A model generated the notes under the pieces. It was not told the DNA's origin. It did no database searches and saw only the letters and a list, made by a program, of their open reading frames with translations. Positions 1-8,495 of a DNA stretch of 45,134 bases are shown here, one piece after another. The DNA lies in NCBI GenBank assembly GCA_910588135.1, contig CAJUOT010000018.1:1-45134 (forward strand), read 5' to 3'. The first letter of the stretch is position 1, and each line of letters begins with the position of its first letter. The translations under genes and the position numbers were made by a program. Source of the stretch: an uncultured Oscillospiraceae bacterium (GTDB lineage: Bacteria; Bacillota; Clostridia; Oscillospirales; Oscillospiraceae).

Positions 1-1296
1 CACCTTGTCAATCTCGTCCAACAGCAGCACGGGATTTGCGCTGCCCGCCTGCTTGATACCTGCAATAATCCGCCCGGGCATAGCCCCCACATAGGTTTTC
101 CGATGGCCCCGAATATCCGCTTCATCCCGAATCCCACCCAGGGAGATGCGGGCCAGCTTGCGGTTCATCGCCCGGGCCACACTCATGGCGATAGAAGTCT
201 TGCCCACGCCCGGCGGCCCCACCAGACAAATAATCTGTCCTTTCAGCCCGGGGGCCAGCTGTTTTACCGCCACAAATTCCAAAATACGCTCTTTCACTTT
301 TTCCAGACCGTAGTGATCTGCGTTCAATACTTTGGAAACCGCTGCCACACTTACCCGCTCTCTGGTTTTGATCTGCCATGGAAGCTCCAGGCAGGTGTCC
401 AGATAAGTTCGGATAACCGCCGCCTCGGACGAGCCATAGGGCTGCTTTTCCAGGTGCTTTACTTCTTTGAGCAGTTTCTCCCTCACTTCAGCTGGCAGCT
501 TGGCCTTGGCAATCATGCGATGATATCCGGCAGTCTCGCTGTCCTCCTCGCCCTCTCCCAGCTCTCGCTGGATCACTCGGAGCTGCTCCCGTAAGAAATA
601 GTCTCTTTGGCTGGCAGTCACCTGCTCATGGACTTTGGCCGCCAGCTCACTTTCCACCTCCAGGATTTCCACTTCCCTGCCCAAAATGCGGCACAGCCGA
701 TCCAGGCGGCGCGTGGGCCGCAGTTCCTCCAGCACTGCCTGTTTATCCTCAAATCGAAGGGGCAGATTTTGGGCTGCATAGTCAGCGATGTAGCCGGGAT
801 CATCGCTGGTCAGCAGCTTCAGGTAGGTTTCCGGGGCCACCCGGTCGGACAGCTCGGTATACCGCTCCATTTGGTTGTATACCTGCCGGATGGCGGCCTC
901 TGTCCGCGGAGAGTTTCCTTTGGGGGAGGACAACTCAGCCAGATACTCCACCTCTGCTGTGAGATAAGGTTCAGTAGCGGCAAGACGCAGCAGGCGGCCG
1001 CGGCTGCGCCCTTCCACCATAACCCGGACGCCGCTCTCCGGAAGACGCAGAATCTGCTTCACTTCGGCTACTGTTCCGATGGAGTACAGATCATTCTGGG
1101 CGGGATTTTCCACCGTCAGATCACGCTGGGTCACCAAAAATATCTCTTTATTCTCCCCCATGGCCTCCTCCAAGGCCTGGATTGAGACAGCGCGGCCCAC
1201 GTCAAAGTGGAGCATCAGCTGGGGAAACACGGTCAGCCCCCGCAGGGCCAGGACAGGGATGGTCACCGCCATCGACAAGGCTGTCTTATCTGTCAT
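1..1296 (-). CDS. lon: ATP-dependent protease Lon (partial, C-terminus outside window)
   Basis: Lon is a cytoplasmic AAA+ serine protease that degrades misfolded and regulatory proteins. The first 432 codons are present. They hold the N-terminal substrate-binding domain (PVLALRGLTVFPQ near residue 16), the helical linker (AKVHEQVTASQRDYFLREQL), then the AAA+ module with Walker A GPPGVGKT and Walker B VLLLDEIDK at the window edge. The rest of the ATPase and the whole Ser-Lys protease domain lie beyond position 1. The ATG at 1296 follows AAAGGAG eight bases upstream. It is the last gene of tig-clpP-clpX-lon. There is no room for a clear promoter between the hairpin at 1320-1347 and the start, so lon is probably read through from clpX. 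Confidence 0.95.
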   Translation of the reverse strand, partial: MTDKTALSMAVTIPVLALRGLTVFPQLMLHFDVGRAVSIQALEEAMGENKEIFLVTQRDLTVENPAQNDLYSIGTVAEVKQILRLPESGVRVMVEGRSRGRLLRLAATEPYLTAEVEYLAELSSPKGNSPRTEAAIRQVYNQMERYTELSDRVAPETYLKLLTSDDPGYIADYAAQNLPLRFEDKQAVLEELRPTRRLDRLCRILGREVEILEVESELAAKVHEQVTASQRDYFLREQLRVIQRELGEGEEDSETAGYHRMIAKAKLPAEVREKLLKEVKHLEKQPYGSSEAAVIRTYLDTCLELPWQIKTRERVSVAAVSKVLNADHYGLEKVKERILEFVAVKQLAPGLKGQIICLVGPPGVGKTSIAMSVARAMNRKLARISLGGIRDEADIRGHRKTYVGAMPGRIIAGIKQAGSANPVLLLDEIDKV

Positions 1297-1319
1297 GAGG
1301 GTCACTCCTTTCCGTACTC

Positions 1320-1347
1320 AAAAGGGGCAGGCAATCAGCCCGCCCCC
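1320..1347 (-). terminator. Hairpin plus short T-run between clpX and lon (terminator or attenuator)
   Basis: On the minus strand GGGGCGGGC, loop TGATT, GCCTGCCCC form a 9-bp stem with one G-U pair, followed by TTTT. It lies 23 bases before the lon start. With only four Ts it is probably leaky and would set the clpX:lon ratio rather than stop transcription. Confidence 0.55.
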
Positions 1348-1420
1348 AAAAACTCATATTTCACCTGCTGGTTCTTCCAGGCCGGATGGGGCAGACCGGC
1401 ATCTGAGTTCGCCAGTGGCA

Positions 1421-2737
1421 TCAAGATACGTTTCCGCGTGGAGGGGCTTGCCCACCTTTTTCTGTGCGCAGCGCAGCCGCGCCCAGGCGCGGCCGCGCTG
1501 GCCGGCCCTCCTGATGCACAATCTCCGGCTCAGCTGTTCCTTTTACAGCCTCAGCCGTAACAGTTACCTTCGCGATGCTCGGATCAGACGGGGCCTCAAA
1601 CATCACAGGGGCCATAACCTCTTCCAGCACCGCGCGCAAACCGCGGGCACCGATTTTACGTTCCAGGGCTTTATCCGCAGCGGCATCCAGCGCCTCAGGG
1701 TCAAATTCCAGCTCCACATTGTCGTAATCCATCAGGCATTTGTACTGCTTCACCAGGGCATTTTTCGGCTCGGTCAGAATGCGTACCAACTGCTCCCGAT
1801 CCAGGGCCTTCAAGGTGGTGATAATAGGCAGACGGCCAACCAGCTCCGGGATAATACCAAATTTCAGCAGGTCATGGGGCTGTACGGACTTGAGGATGTC
1901 ATCCTTTTCCCGCTCTGCCATGGTTTTGACATCGGCCCCAAATCCGATCGTTTTTTGATCCAGACGGCGCTCGATGATTTTCTCCAGCCCGTCGAAGGCA
2001 CCGCCACAGATGAACAGGATGTTCTTTGTGTCGATCTGCAGGAACTCCTGGTGAGGGTGCTTGCGCCCGCCCTGGGGCGGCACGTTGGCCACAGTACCCT
2101 CCAGGATTTTCAACAAAGCCTGCTGAACCCCCTCCCCGGAAACGTCCCGAGTGATGGAAGTATTCTCGCTTTTGCGGGCAATTTTATCAATCTCGTCCAC
2201 ATAGATGATGCCGCGCTGGGCCAGCTCAATATCATAGTCGGCGGCTTGTACAAGGCGCAGCAGGATGTTTTCTACGTCGTCGCCCACATAACCGGCCTCT
2301 GTGAGCGTGGTGGCGTCGGCAATGGCGAAGGGCACCTTCAAAGTGCGGGCCAGTGTCTGGGCAAACAGAGTCTTACCGCAACCAGTGGGGCCAATCATAA
2401 GAATATTGCTTTTTTGCAGCTCCACATTGTCGCCGCCGCCAAAGTAAATGCGCTTATAATGGTTATACACCGCCACGGAGAGGGCGACCTTGGCGCTTTC
2501 CTGACCGATGATATATTCGTCCAGCACCGCCACCATCTCTTTGGGGGTGGGAATCACATCAGGGATATCAGGCGCGTCCGACGGACCGTCGTCATAGTTT
2601 TCCCCTAAAACGCTCATACATAAATGGACGCATTCATTGCAGATATAGGCGCCCGGACCGGCAATGATCCGCTCCACCTGCTCCTGGTGCTTGCCGCAGA
2701 AAGAACAACGCACCGATTTGTAGTCATCTCTTGCCAT
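1421..2737 (-). CDS. clpX: ATP-dependent Clp protease ATP-binding subunit ClpX
   Basis: ClpX is the AAA+ unfoldase that recognises tagged or damaged proteins and feeds them into the ClpP chamber. The N-terminal zinc-binding domain is seen as CSFCGKHQ (residues 11-18) with the second pair CNEC near residue 33. Then come Walker A GPTGCGKT, Walker B IIYVDEIDK, and the sensor region ending VGRLPIIT. The family body ends near EIVHQEG. The last 26 or so residues are Arg/Ala/Pro-rich and are encoded largely by a 32-bp palindrome (1469-1500), so this tail looks acquired or recoded. Length 438 is slightly above the usual 415-425. It sits 65 bases downstream of clpP. ATG at 2737 is preceded by GAAAGGAAGACC. 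Confidence 0.97.
   Translation of the reverse strand: MARDDYKSVRCSFCGKHQEQVERIIAGPGAYICNECVHLCMSVLGENYDDGPSDAPDIPDVIPTPKEMVAVLDEYIIGQESAKVALSVAVYNHYKRIYFGGGDNVELQKSNILMIGPTGCGKTLFAQTLARTLKVPFAIADATTLTEAGYVGDDVENILLRLVQAADYDIELAQRGIIYVDEIDKIARKSENTSITRDVSGEGVQQALLKILEGTVANVPPQGGRKHPHQEFLQIDTKNILFICGGAFDGLEKIIERRLDQKTIGFGADVKTMAEREKDDILKSVQPHDLLKFGIIPELVGRLPIITTLKALDREQLVRILTEPKNALVKQYKCLMDYDNVELEFDPEALDAAADKALERKIGARGLRAVLEEVMAPVMFEAPSDPSIAKVTVTAEAVKGTAEPEIVHQEGRPARPRLGAAALRTEKGGQAPPRGNVS
1469..1500 (-). repeat. Palindrome inside the 3' end of clpX
   Basis: Positions 1469-1483 and 1486-1500 are inverted complements at 14 of 15 positions with a 2-base centre. In clpX mRNA the odd pair becomes G-U, so the transcript can form an uninterrupted 15-bp, very GC-rich stem. 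No T-run follows. It encodes part of the atypical ClpX tail. Confidence 0.7.
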
Positions 2738-2766
2738 ATTTTGGTCTTCCTTTCAGGAAAGCACCA

Positions 2767-2794
2767 AAGAGCGGAGACGCAGCCCTCCGCTCTT
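2767..2794 (-). other. Intercistronic hairpin between clpP and clpX
   Basis: Positions 2767-2776 pair with 2785-2794 (10 bp, 8-base loop). On the minus strand it is followed only by TTTGG, so it is not a strong terminator. It may stabilise the upstream message or attenuate modestly. Confidence 0.5.
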
Positions 2795-2802
2795 CAGCCT
2801 AA

Positions 2803-3384
2803 TTAACGATTGGTGATGATCTTGTCGATCAGGCCATACTCCAGCGCCTCATCGGCGGTCATGAAGTTGTCACGCTCACAATCAGCGGTAACCTGTTCCA
2901 CATTCCGGCCACAGTTCCCGGCCAAGATAGCATTCATCCGCTTTTTAATGATCTCCAACCGCTTCAAATGGATGGCCATATCAGTAATCTGCCCCTGCGT
3001 CCCGGCGGAGGGCTGGTGGATCATGATCTCGGCGTTGGGCAGGGCCATTCGTTTACCCTTGGTGCCGGAGGACAGCAGGAACGCTCCCATGGACGCCGCC
3101 ATACCAACGCAGATGGTAGACACATCACATTTGATGTACTGCATGGTGTCGTAAATCGCCATACCATCAGTGACAGACCCTCCAGGACTGTTAATATAGA
3201 ATTGGATGTCCTTATCCGGATCCTGGGCTTCCAGATAGAGCAGCTGGGCGACCACCAGGGACGCGGTGGTTGCGTTGACCTCTTCGCCTAAAAAGACAAT
3301 GCGGTCATTGAGCAACCGGGAAAAAATGTCGTAAGAGCGCTCGCCTCGGCTGGTTTGTTCAACTACATAAGGGACTAAACTCAT
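2803..3384 (-). CDS. clpP: ATP-dependent Clp protease proteolytic subunit ClpP
   Basis: ClpP is the serine peptidase that forms the 14-mer degradation chamber for ClpX and other Clp ATPases. At 193 residues it has the family's usual length. The catalytic triad is visible: Ser98 in GMAASMGAF, His123 in MIHQPSAG and Asp172 in DCERDNFM. FYINSPGGSV (62-71) is the conserved oxyanion and substrate strand. The ATG at 3384 follows AAGGAGAAGTATC. It lies 109 bases after tig. A TATAAT at 3432-3437 on the minus strand could be an internal promoter, but its -35 is poor. Confidence 0.98.
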   Translation of the reverse strand: MSLVPYVVEQTSRGERSYDIFSRLLNDRIVFLGEEVNATTASLVVAQLLYLEAQDPDKDIQFYINSPGGSVTDGMAIYDTMQYIKCDVSTICVGMAASMGAFLLSSGTKGKRMALPNAEIMIHQPSAGTQGQITDMAIHLKRLEIIKKRMNAILAGNCGRNVEQVTADCERDNFMTADEALEYGLIDKIITNR

Positions 3385-3493
3385 GATACTTCTCCTTTCA
3401 GATGGGGGATATCGCTCCTGGGGCGTTGGCTATTATACCCGTATGCCTCCGGGAGTTATTCCCTCCCTCTTAATGGAAACGGCGCAGGCACGC

Positions 3494-4837
3494 TTACTCC
3501 TCGTTTTTCTTGGCCTTGGACGCCTTCTTCTCCGGCTTCTCTCCTGCCTTTTCCGCTGTCTTTTTGGCGGGCTTCTTGGCAGAGGACTTTACCAACTCCA
3601 GTGCCCTGCGAATGGCGAGATCCCGGCGCAGATCCTCACTGTTAACGGCGGCACGAACCTGTTCTGCCTCCATACTGTACTGCTCAGCCAACTTGGAAAC
3701 CTCTGCCTCCACATCGGCGTCAGACACCTCAATACCTTCGGCGGCGGCCACAGCCTCCAGGGCCAGATCACTGCGAACGTTGCGTCCGGCGGCCTCCTTG
3801 GACTGGGCGCGCATATCATCCATGGTCATACCCATCATCCGCAGGTAGTCTTCAAACTTGATTCCCTGGCTCTGGATGCGGTTGGCATAGTCCTCCAGCA
3901 TTTTGTCGGCGCGGTAGTCCACCATGGCATCGGGCACATCGCACTCCAGCTTCTCAGTCAGCGCGTCAATGACGGCGGCTTCAAAGTCCCGGTCTGCCTG
4001 CTCCTGGCGGCGAGCCTTGAGCTTCTCCCCCAGATCCTTTTTGAATTCGTCCAGAGTATCGAACTCAGACACATCCTTGGCAAACTCGTCGTCCACATCT
4101 GGCTCTTGCTTCTCCTTCACCTCGTGGACCTTGACCTTAAACACCACCTGGGCGCCCGCCAGTTCGGGAGCGTAATCCTCGGGGAAAGTAATGTCCAGGT
4201 CCTTCTCCTCGCCCGCCTTCATGCCGATTACTTGCTCCTCAAAACCGGGGACAAAAGAACCGGAACCCAGAGCCAGACTGTAATTTTCCCCTTTTCCGCC
4301 CTGGAAAGGAACACCATCCTTGAAGCCCTCAAAGTCAATTACAGCAGTATCGCCTTTCTTGGCCTTGCGTTCCACGCTCACCAGGCGGGAGGCGCGGTCA
4401 ATGTATGGCTTCAGCTCCGCCTTGATATCGGCAGCGGACACCTTGACGTCTGGTTTGGCAACAGGCAAGCCCTTATAATCCTTGATGGATGCCTCTGGTT
4501 TAACGGTAACAGTGGCTTTGAACGTAAAGCCGTCGGCGCTCACGTCCAAGATCTCAAGCTGAGGATAGGCAACAGGGTCGATACCGGCCTCCTTGAGAGC
4601 CCCTTCATAGGCATCTGGATAGGCCAGGGAGATGGCGTCCTCATAGAAAATCTCAGCGCCATACATCCGCTCCACCATCTTTCGGGGGGCCTTACCCTTG
4701 CGAAAACCGGGGACATTGATCCGGCTTTTCTGGCGGTTGTATACCTTGTCGATCGCTGCCTGGAATTCGACGGCTCCAACCTCAATCACCAGCTCGTAGG
4801 TGCTGTTCTCTTTTTTCTCGTTGCTCTTAATGTTCAT
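3494..4837 (-). CDS. tig: Trigger factor, ribosome-bound chaperone and prolyl isomerase
   Basis: Trigger factor binds the ribosomal exit tunnel (via L23) and shields nascent chains. The ribosome-binding signature GFRKGKAPRK is present near residue 45. The FKBP-type isomerase domain (KKGDTAVIDFEGFKDGVPFQGG onward) occupies roughly residues 150-240 and is followed by the helical C-terminal arms. The end is a Lys/Ala/Glu-rich tail (SSAKKPAKKTAEKAGEK). I chose ATG 4837 (447 aa) because GGAGGATCATACC precedes it; an upstream in-frame start at 4900 would add 21 residues lacking family similarity. First gene of tig-clpP-clpX-lon. Confidence 0.96.
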   Translation of the reverse strand: MNIKSNEKKENSTYELVIEVGAVEFQAAIDKVYNRQKSRINVPGFRKGKAPRKMVERMYGAEIFYEDAISLAYPDAYEGALKEAGIDPVAYPQLEILDVSADGFTFKATVTVKPEASIKDYKGLPVAKPDVKVSAADIKAELKPYIDRASRLVSVERKAKKGDTAVIDFEGFKDGVPFQGGKGENYSLALGSGSFVPGFEEQVIGMKAGEEKDLDITFPEDYAPELAGAQVVFKVKVHEVKEKQEPDVDDEFAKDVSEFDTLDEFKKDLGEKLKARRQEQADRDFEAAVIDALTEKLECDVPDAMVDYRADKMLEDYANRIQSQGIKFEDYLRMMGMTMDDMRAQSKEAAGRNVRSDLALEAVAAAEGIEVSDADVEAEVSKLAEQYSMEAEQVRAAVNSEDLRRDLAIRRALELVKSSAKKPAKKTAEKAGEKPEKKASKAKKNEE

Positions 4838-4903
4838 GGTATGATCCTCCAAGCTCGGCCCAGGCCTGGGGCATGTGGGCCTTCTTTCTAAATAATCCAA
4901 CCT

Positions 4904-4932
4904 ATTCTATCAGATAGGCGCGGAGATTTCCA
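4904..4932 (-). promoter_or_regulatory. Promoter of tig-clpP-clpX
   Basis: On the minus strand, -35 TGGAAA (4927-4932), 17-bp spacer, and extended -10 TGA-TAGAAT (4904-4909). No CIRCE or CtsR box was recognised nearby. Confidence 0.55.
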
Positions 4933-4944
4933 CTGTTTTTTTGC

Positions 4945-5634
4945 CTAATCTAAAATTTTTTTTGGACGGAATCCGACAAAGTCCGCAGATACCAGATGAT
5001 AAGCCACATCCCCCTGATTACCCTCAATCGCCAGCCGATGGCTGTGGCCATGAAGATGGCCGTAGCAGCAAGCAGTAACATGGTATCGCTCTATCAGATC
5101 AATTATTTCCTGGCAGCGATATCCCCGGTAGAGCGGTGGATAGTGAAGAAAGCACAGCTTCTCCCGCTCTCCTGCTGCTTTTAGTGACGCTTCCAGCCGG
5201 ATCAGTTCCCGGTTGAACACCTTTTCCCAGTGGGGCGTTCCGTTCTCTTCAAAAAACCAGCCCCGAGTACCGCATAGGGCGGCTTCCCCATAAAAGGCAC
5301 AGTTGTTGTGCAAAATGTGAAGCCGGTCAAAGCCGTTTGTCTGAAAAAAAGCGTTCATTTTTGAGGCGGTAGTCCACCAGTAATCATGGTTACCCTTGAG
5401 CAGCCACTTCTCCCCCGGCAGTCCGCTGTCGAGAAAGGCAAAGTCCTCCCTGGCCTGCTCTAAGCTCATCCCCCAGGACAGGTCGCCGCACAGCACCACA
5501 GTGTCATTGTCCCCCACCGGGGCAAAGCCCTCCCGCAACTTGTCCACATAACCTTCCCAGCCGCCGCCAAACACATCCATGGGCTTGTCCGCGCCCAGGG
5601 AAAGATGGGTATCGCCGATGGCGTAGAGAGCCAT
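4945..5634 (-). CDS. Calcineurin-like metallophosphoesterase
   Basis: The protein (229 aa) carries the five metal-binding blocks of the calcineurin-like phosphoesterase fold in order: GDTHL near residue 7, GDLSWG near 51, GNHDYWW near 80, HYPPLY near 163 and YGHLHGHSH near 191. It should be a two-metal phosphohydrolase in the cytoplasm; no signal peptide or membrane segment is seen. The substrate cannot be told from sequence. It is last in the rbgA-rnhB-yraN-dipeptidase-thrC cluster, 11 bases after thrC. The start follows GAGGTGATAGG. Confidence 0.85.
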   Translation of the reverse strand: MALYAIGDTHLSLGADKPMDVFGGGWEGYVDKLREGFAPVGDNDTVVLCGDLSWGMSLEQAREDFAFLDSGLPGEKWLLKGNHDYWWTTASKMNAFFQTNGFDRLHILHNNCAFYGEAALCGTRGWFFEENGTPHWEKVFNRELIRLEASLKAAGEREKLCFLHYPPLYRGYRCQEIIDLIERYHVTACCYGHLHGHSHRLAIEGNQGDVAYHLVSADFVGFRPKKILD

Positions 5635-5645
5635 CCTATCACCTC

Positions 5646-7133
5646 TTACTTGAGAAAGTCCTGCACACAGCCCTTCATGGTGTCCTTATCCGCCACGCCG
5701 TCAAAACGACGCTGGCGTCTTTTCAGCCGGGCCAGAGGCATAGGAATTGGTACGCCCGTGGTCTCGGACAGCTGATCCAGAATGTCCAGGCCAGTTCGGT
5801 GTTCCTTTACCCCCAGAGCGTCCAGAACACTGTTGCAGAATTTGAAGGGACTGGCGGTAGACACCGTTACTGTCACTGTATCGTCCCCAGTCTCAGCCCG
5901 GTACTCCTCCAGCACATGGAACGCCACGGCGGTGTGGGTGTCAATGAGATAATTCCGCTCGTTCCACATTTTAGCGACCATGGCCTGGGTTTGCTGGTCG
6001 TCGCAGCTCCCGGCGCTGAACTCCTTTTTCAGCTTGGTACGAATGGAACTGTCCACCCGATAGCTGCCGTATTGGGACAACTGGGACATATATTCCCGCA
6101 CCAGCTTGTCATCCCTGCCGGACAATTCGAAAATCATCCGCTCCAAATTGCTGGAGACGAGGATATCCATGGAGGGGGAAAGCGTATTGTAAAAAACCCG
6201 ATTTCGATCATAAGCTCCGGTGTGAATAAAATCAGTAAGCACATTGTTCTGGTTGGAGGCGCAGATCAGCTTATTGATGGGGATTCCCATGGTCTTGGCA
6301 TAATATGCCGCCAGGATATTCCCAAAATTTCCAGTGGGCACGCACACATTAATGGCCTGTCCTTTGTTAATGGCCCCGGCTTTCAGCAGGTCACAGTAGG
6401 CAGAGGCGTAGTACACAATCTGAGGCAGTACCCGTCCCCAATTGATAGAGTTGGCAGAAGAGAGGAAAAAGCCGCGTTCGGCAAGCTCCGCAGCCAGCTC
6501 CTCATCGGAAAACAGGGACTTTACACCGGTCTGTGCGTCGTCAAAGTTGCCCTTTACCGCGCACACCCCTACATTGCCCCCCTCCTGGGTGACCATTTGG
6601 AGTTCCTGAATCTCAGACACCCCGTCCTTGGGATAGAACACCAGAATCTTGGTTTTATCCACATTGCGGAACCCCTCCAGCGCGGCTTTGCCCGTGTCTC
6701 CGGAAGTGGCCACCAGAATGCACACCGTCTTTTTCTCATCGTTCTTCTCCAAAGACGCCGTAAGCAGATGTGGCAGCATCTGGAGCGCCATATCCTTGAA
6801 CGCGCAGGTGGGCCCATGCCACAGCTCCAGACAGTAGGCGCTGTCATCCAGTTTGACCACCGGGGCGATATCCTCATGGGAAAACTTTCCTCCGCCGTAT
6901 GCTTCCGAAGCAAAGGCGGTGAGCTCAGAGGCGGCAAAGCCCTCTAAAAAGCTGTTCATGATGTACACAACCCGCTGCTGGTAGGACATTGCTTTCATAG
7001 TCTCCACGGCCGAGGCGGGCAGGCGGGGCAGCACGGCCGGCGTCATCAATCCCCCGTCTGGAGCCAGCCCTTTGGCAATAGCCTGGGGCGCGTTCATACG
7101 CAAGTCTCTATTTCTCGTGCTCAAATAATTCAT
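5646..7133 (-). CDS. thrC: Threonine synthase
   Basis: This PLP enzyme converts O-phospho-L-homoserine to threonine, the last step of threonine synthesis. The N-terminal YLSTRN is typical of the long threonine synthase group, as is ELWHGPTCAFKDMALQ, where Lys113 binds PLP. CVPTGNFGNILAAYYAK (near 266-282) is the phosphate-binding glycine segment. Length 495 matches that group. The ATG at 7133 overlaps the stop of the upstream dipeptidase gene by four bases (ATGA), so the two are translationally coupled. No T-box leader or threonine-rich leader peptide is seen, as expected for an internal gene. Confidence 0.96.
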   Translation of the reverse strand: MNYLSTRNRDLRMNAPQAIAKGLAPDGGLMTPAVLPRLPASAVETMKAMSYQQRVVYIMNSFLEGFAASELTAFASEAYGGGKFSHEDIAPVVKLDDSAYCLELWHGPTCAFKDMALQMLPHLLTASLEKNDEKKTVCILVATSGDTGKAALEGFRNVDKTKILVFYPKDGVSEIQELQMVTQEGGNVGVCAVKGNFDDAQTGVKSLFSDEELAAELAERGFFLSSANSINWGRVLPQIVYYASAYCDLLKAGAINKGQAINVCVPTGNFGNILAAYYAKTMGIPINKLICASNQNNVLTDFIHTGAYDRNRVFYNTLSPSMDILVSSNLERMIFELSGRDDKLVREYMSQLSQYGSYRVDSSIRTKLKKEFSAGSCDDQQTQAMVAKMWNERNYLIDTHTAVAFHVLEEYRAETGDDTVTVTVSTASPFKFCNSVLDALGVKEHRTGLDILDQLSETTGVPIPMPLARLKRRQRRFDGVADKDTMKGCVQDFLK

Positions 7134-8074
7134 CGTTGACTCACTACCCTCATTAAATTGTTATAGAATAAGTCACATACGACTGTCTCACTGTAGCCAT
7201 GACATATCAGATATTCGTAAAAATGGCTGAGCCTATCGATAGACGGCAGGGCGGCGATGGTGTCGCAGCCGTCCCAGTCGCCCCCAAGGGCGACATTGGC
7301 CGCTCCGCCCAACCCTAAAATGTGGTCCAGATGGGCCCGCACGGCATCCAGATCCAGGCTTCCGCCTACAAAGCCCCCATAGAAGTTGAGGCCGACCACA
7401 CCTTGATTTCTTATTATCGCAGTAATTTGCTCATCCGTCAAGTTCCTTGTGTGATTCCACACAGATTTTGCATTGGAGTGACTGGCAATTATTGGATTGT
7501 TCGCCATTTCCATTACATCCCAGAACCCGGCTTCCGACAGATGGGACACATCTACAATGATGTCCAGCTTCTCCATTTTTGCCACAAATTTTTTCCCGAC
7601 AGCGCTTAACCCCCGCTCCGGTTCGTCATTGTGGGCGCCAGACAGGGCGTTGGCATGGTTCCATGTCAGGCTGATGCCCACAACCCCTGCCGTTGCAGCC
7701 TCATCCAGTCGGGCCGGGTCGCAGCCCAATAGTTCCGCCCCCTCCACCGTAAGAAAAGCCGCCGCTTTCCCCTGCCGATGGGCGTTTTCCGCATCCTGAG
7801 CGGTGCGGCACTGAACGATTTTGCCCGCATTGCGGGCGATCTGATCCTGAAAGCAGCGCAAAAGGACGTGATAGGCCCGCTCTACCGAATCTCCGCCCAC
7901 CGGATAGCCTGTGTAACCATCCGCAGTCCACAGGGCAAAAAATTGGCAGTATTGGGCAAATCCCGCTGTCCGCTCCAGAGAAATCATTCCAGTGTTGCGG
8001 TCCAGCCCCTCATACTCCCGCCAGCAGCGGGAAATTGTGTCACAGTGAGCATCAAATACAGAGAAGAGCCGCAA
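7130..8074 (-). CDS. Membrane dipeptidase family (M19) zinc dipeptidase
   Basis: A member of the renal dipeptidase family, which hydrolyses dipeptides with a binuclear zinc site. The first zinc pair is in VFDAHCDTIS (HxD), the bridging Glu in TVEGAELLG, and further His ligands in VDVSHLSEAGF and IASHSNAKSVWNHTRN. I chose the TTG at 8074 (314 aa), preceded by AAGGTGG at seven bases, because it begins just before FDAHCD as in relatives. An ATG at 8149 would overlap yraN by 62 bases, and a GTG at 8086 is another option. No signal peptide is seen with this start, so it is probably cytoplasmic. Confidence 0.85.
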   Translation of the reverse strand: MRLFSVFDAHCDTISRCWREYEGLDRNTGMISLERTAGFAQYCQFFALWTADGYTGYPVGGDSVERAYHVLLRCFQDQIARNAGKIVQCRTAQDAENAHRQGKAAAFLTVEGAELLGCDPARLDEAATAGVVGISLTWNHANALSGAHNDEPERGLSAVGKKFVAKMEKLDIIVDVSHLSEAGFWDVMEMANNPIIASHSNAKSVWNHTRNLTDEQITAIIRNQGVVGLNFYGGFVGGSLDLDAVRAHLDHILGLGGAANVALGGDWDGCDTIAALPSIDRLSHFYEYLICHGYSETVVCDLFYNNLMRVVSQR

Positions 8075-8087
8075 AGCGCATCCCACC

Positions 8088-8495
8088 TTAAAAAGCGTTT
8101 TCGATATAGTATATGTCTGGATGCACCGTACCCATTCCCTGGGGCGCATAGACCTCCGCTACATCAAACCGGGGCTGAAGCTCTGTGGGATGGTTCATTA
8201 GGTAAAGCTGGGCGGTCATGCGCAGCCTGCGCTGTTTGGCTTGGGTCACTGCTTCGCAGGCTGCGCCGTATTGCCCGTTCTTGCGCAGCTTGACCTCCAC
8301 AAAAGCCAGATACCTTCCGTCCCCGGCGATAATGTCGATCTCTCCCATGCGACAGCGGAAGTTTCTCATCACAATCTGCCAATTCCGCCGGCGGAGCCAT
8401 TCCGATACTCTCTCTTCGCCCCACTGCCCCAGAGAGCCGGCTCCTCTCCCTCCACTCACAGCTTTTTTAAAAAGCTGCGGCGGTGGATGGGACAT
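8088..8495 (-). CDS. yraN: UPF0102 (YraN) family nuclease-like protein
   Basis: A small protein of the YraN/UPF0102 family, which has a predicted Holliday-junction-resolvase-like (PD-(D/E)XK) fold of unknown physiological role. The core is seen in GEERVSEWL, RNFRCRMGEIDIIAGDG and LAFVEVKLRK, giving the E-D-ExK pattern. The ATG at 8495 overlaps the 3' end of rnhB by 40 bases. A GTG at 8459 overlaps the rnhB stop by only four bases and would leave a more usual N-terminus, but it has no clear ribosome site, so the start is uncertain. The rnhB-yraN pairing is common in bacteria. Confidence 0.88.
   Translation of the reverse strand: MSHPPPQLFKKAVSGGRGAGSLGQWGEERVSEWLRRRNWQIVMRNFRCRMGEIDIIAGDGRYLAFVEVKLRKNGQYGAACEAVTQAKQRRLRMTAQLYLMNHPTELQPRFDVAEVYAPQGMGTVHPDIYYIENAF

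Noticed and set aside
3383..4891. A 502-residue plus-strand frame across tig
   Set aside because: Antisense shadow of trigger factor; no ribosome site and no recognisable domain.
7134..7300. T-box or threonine leader before thrC
   Set aside because: thrC is internal to an operon and overlaps the preceding gene, leaving no leader.
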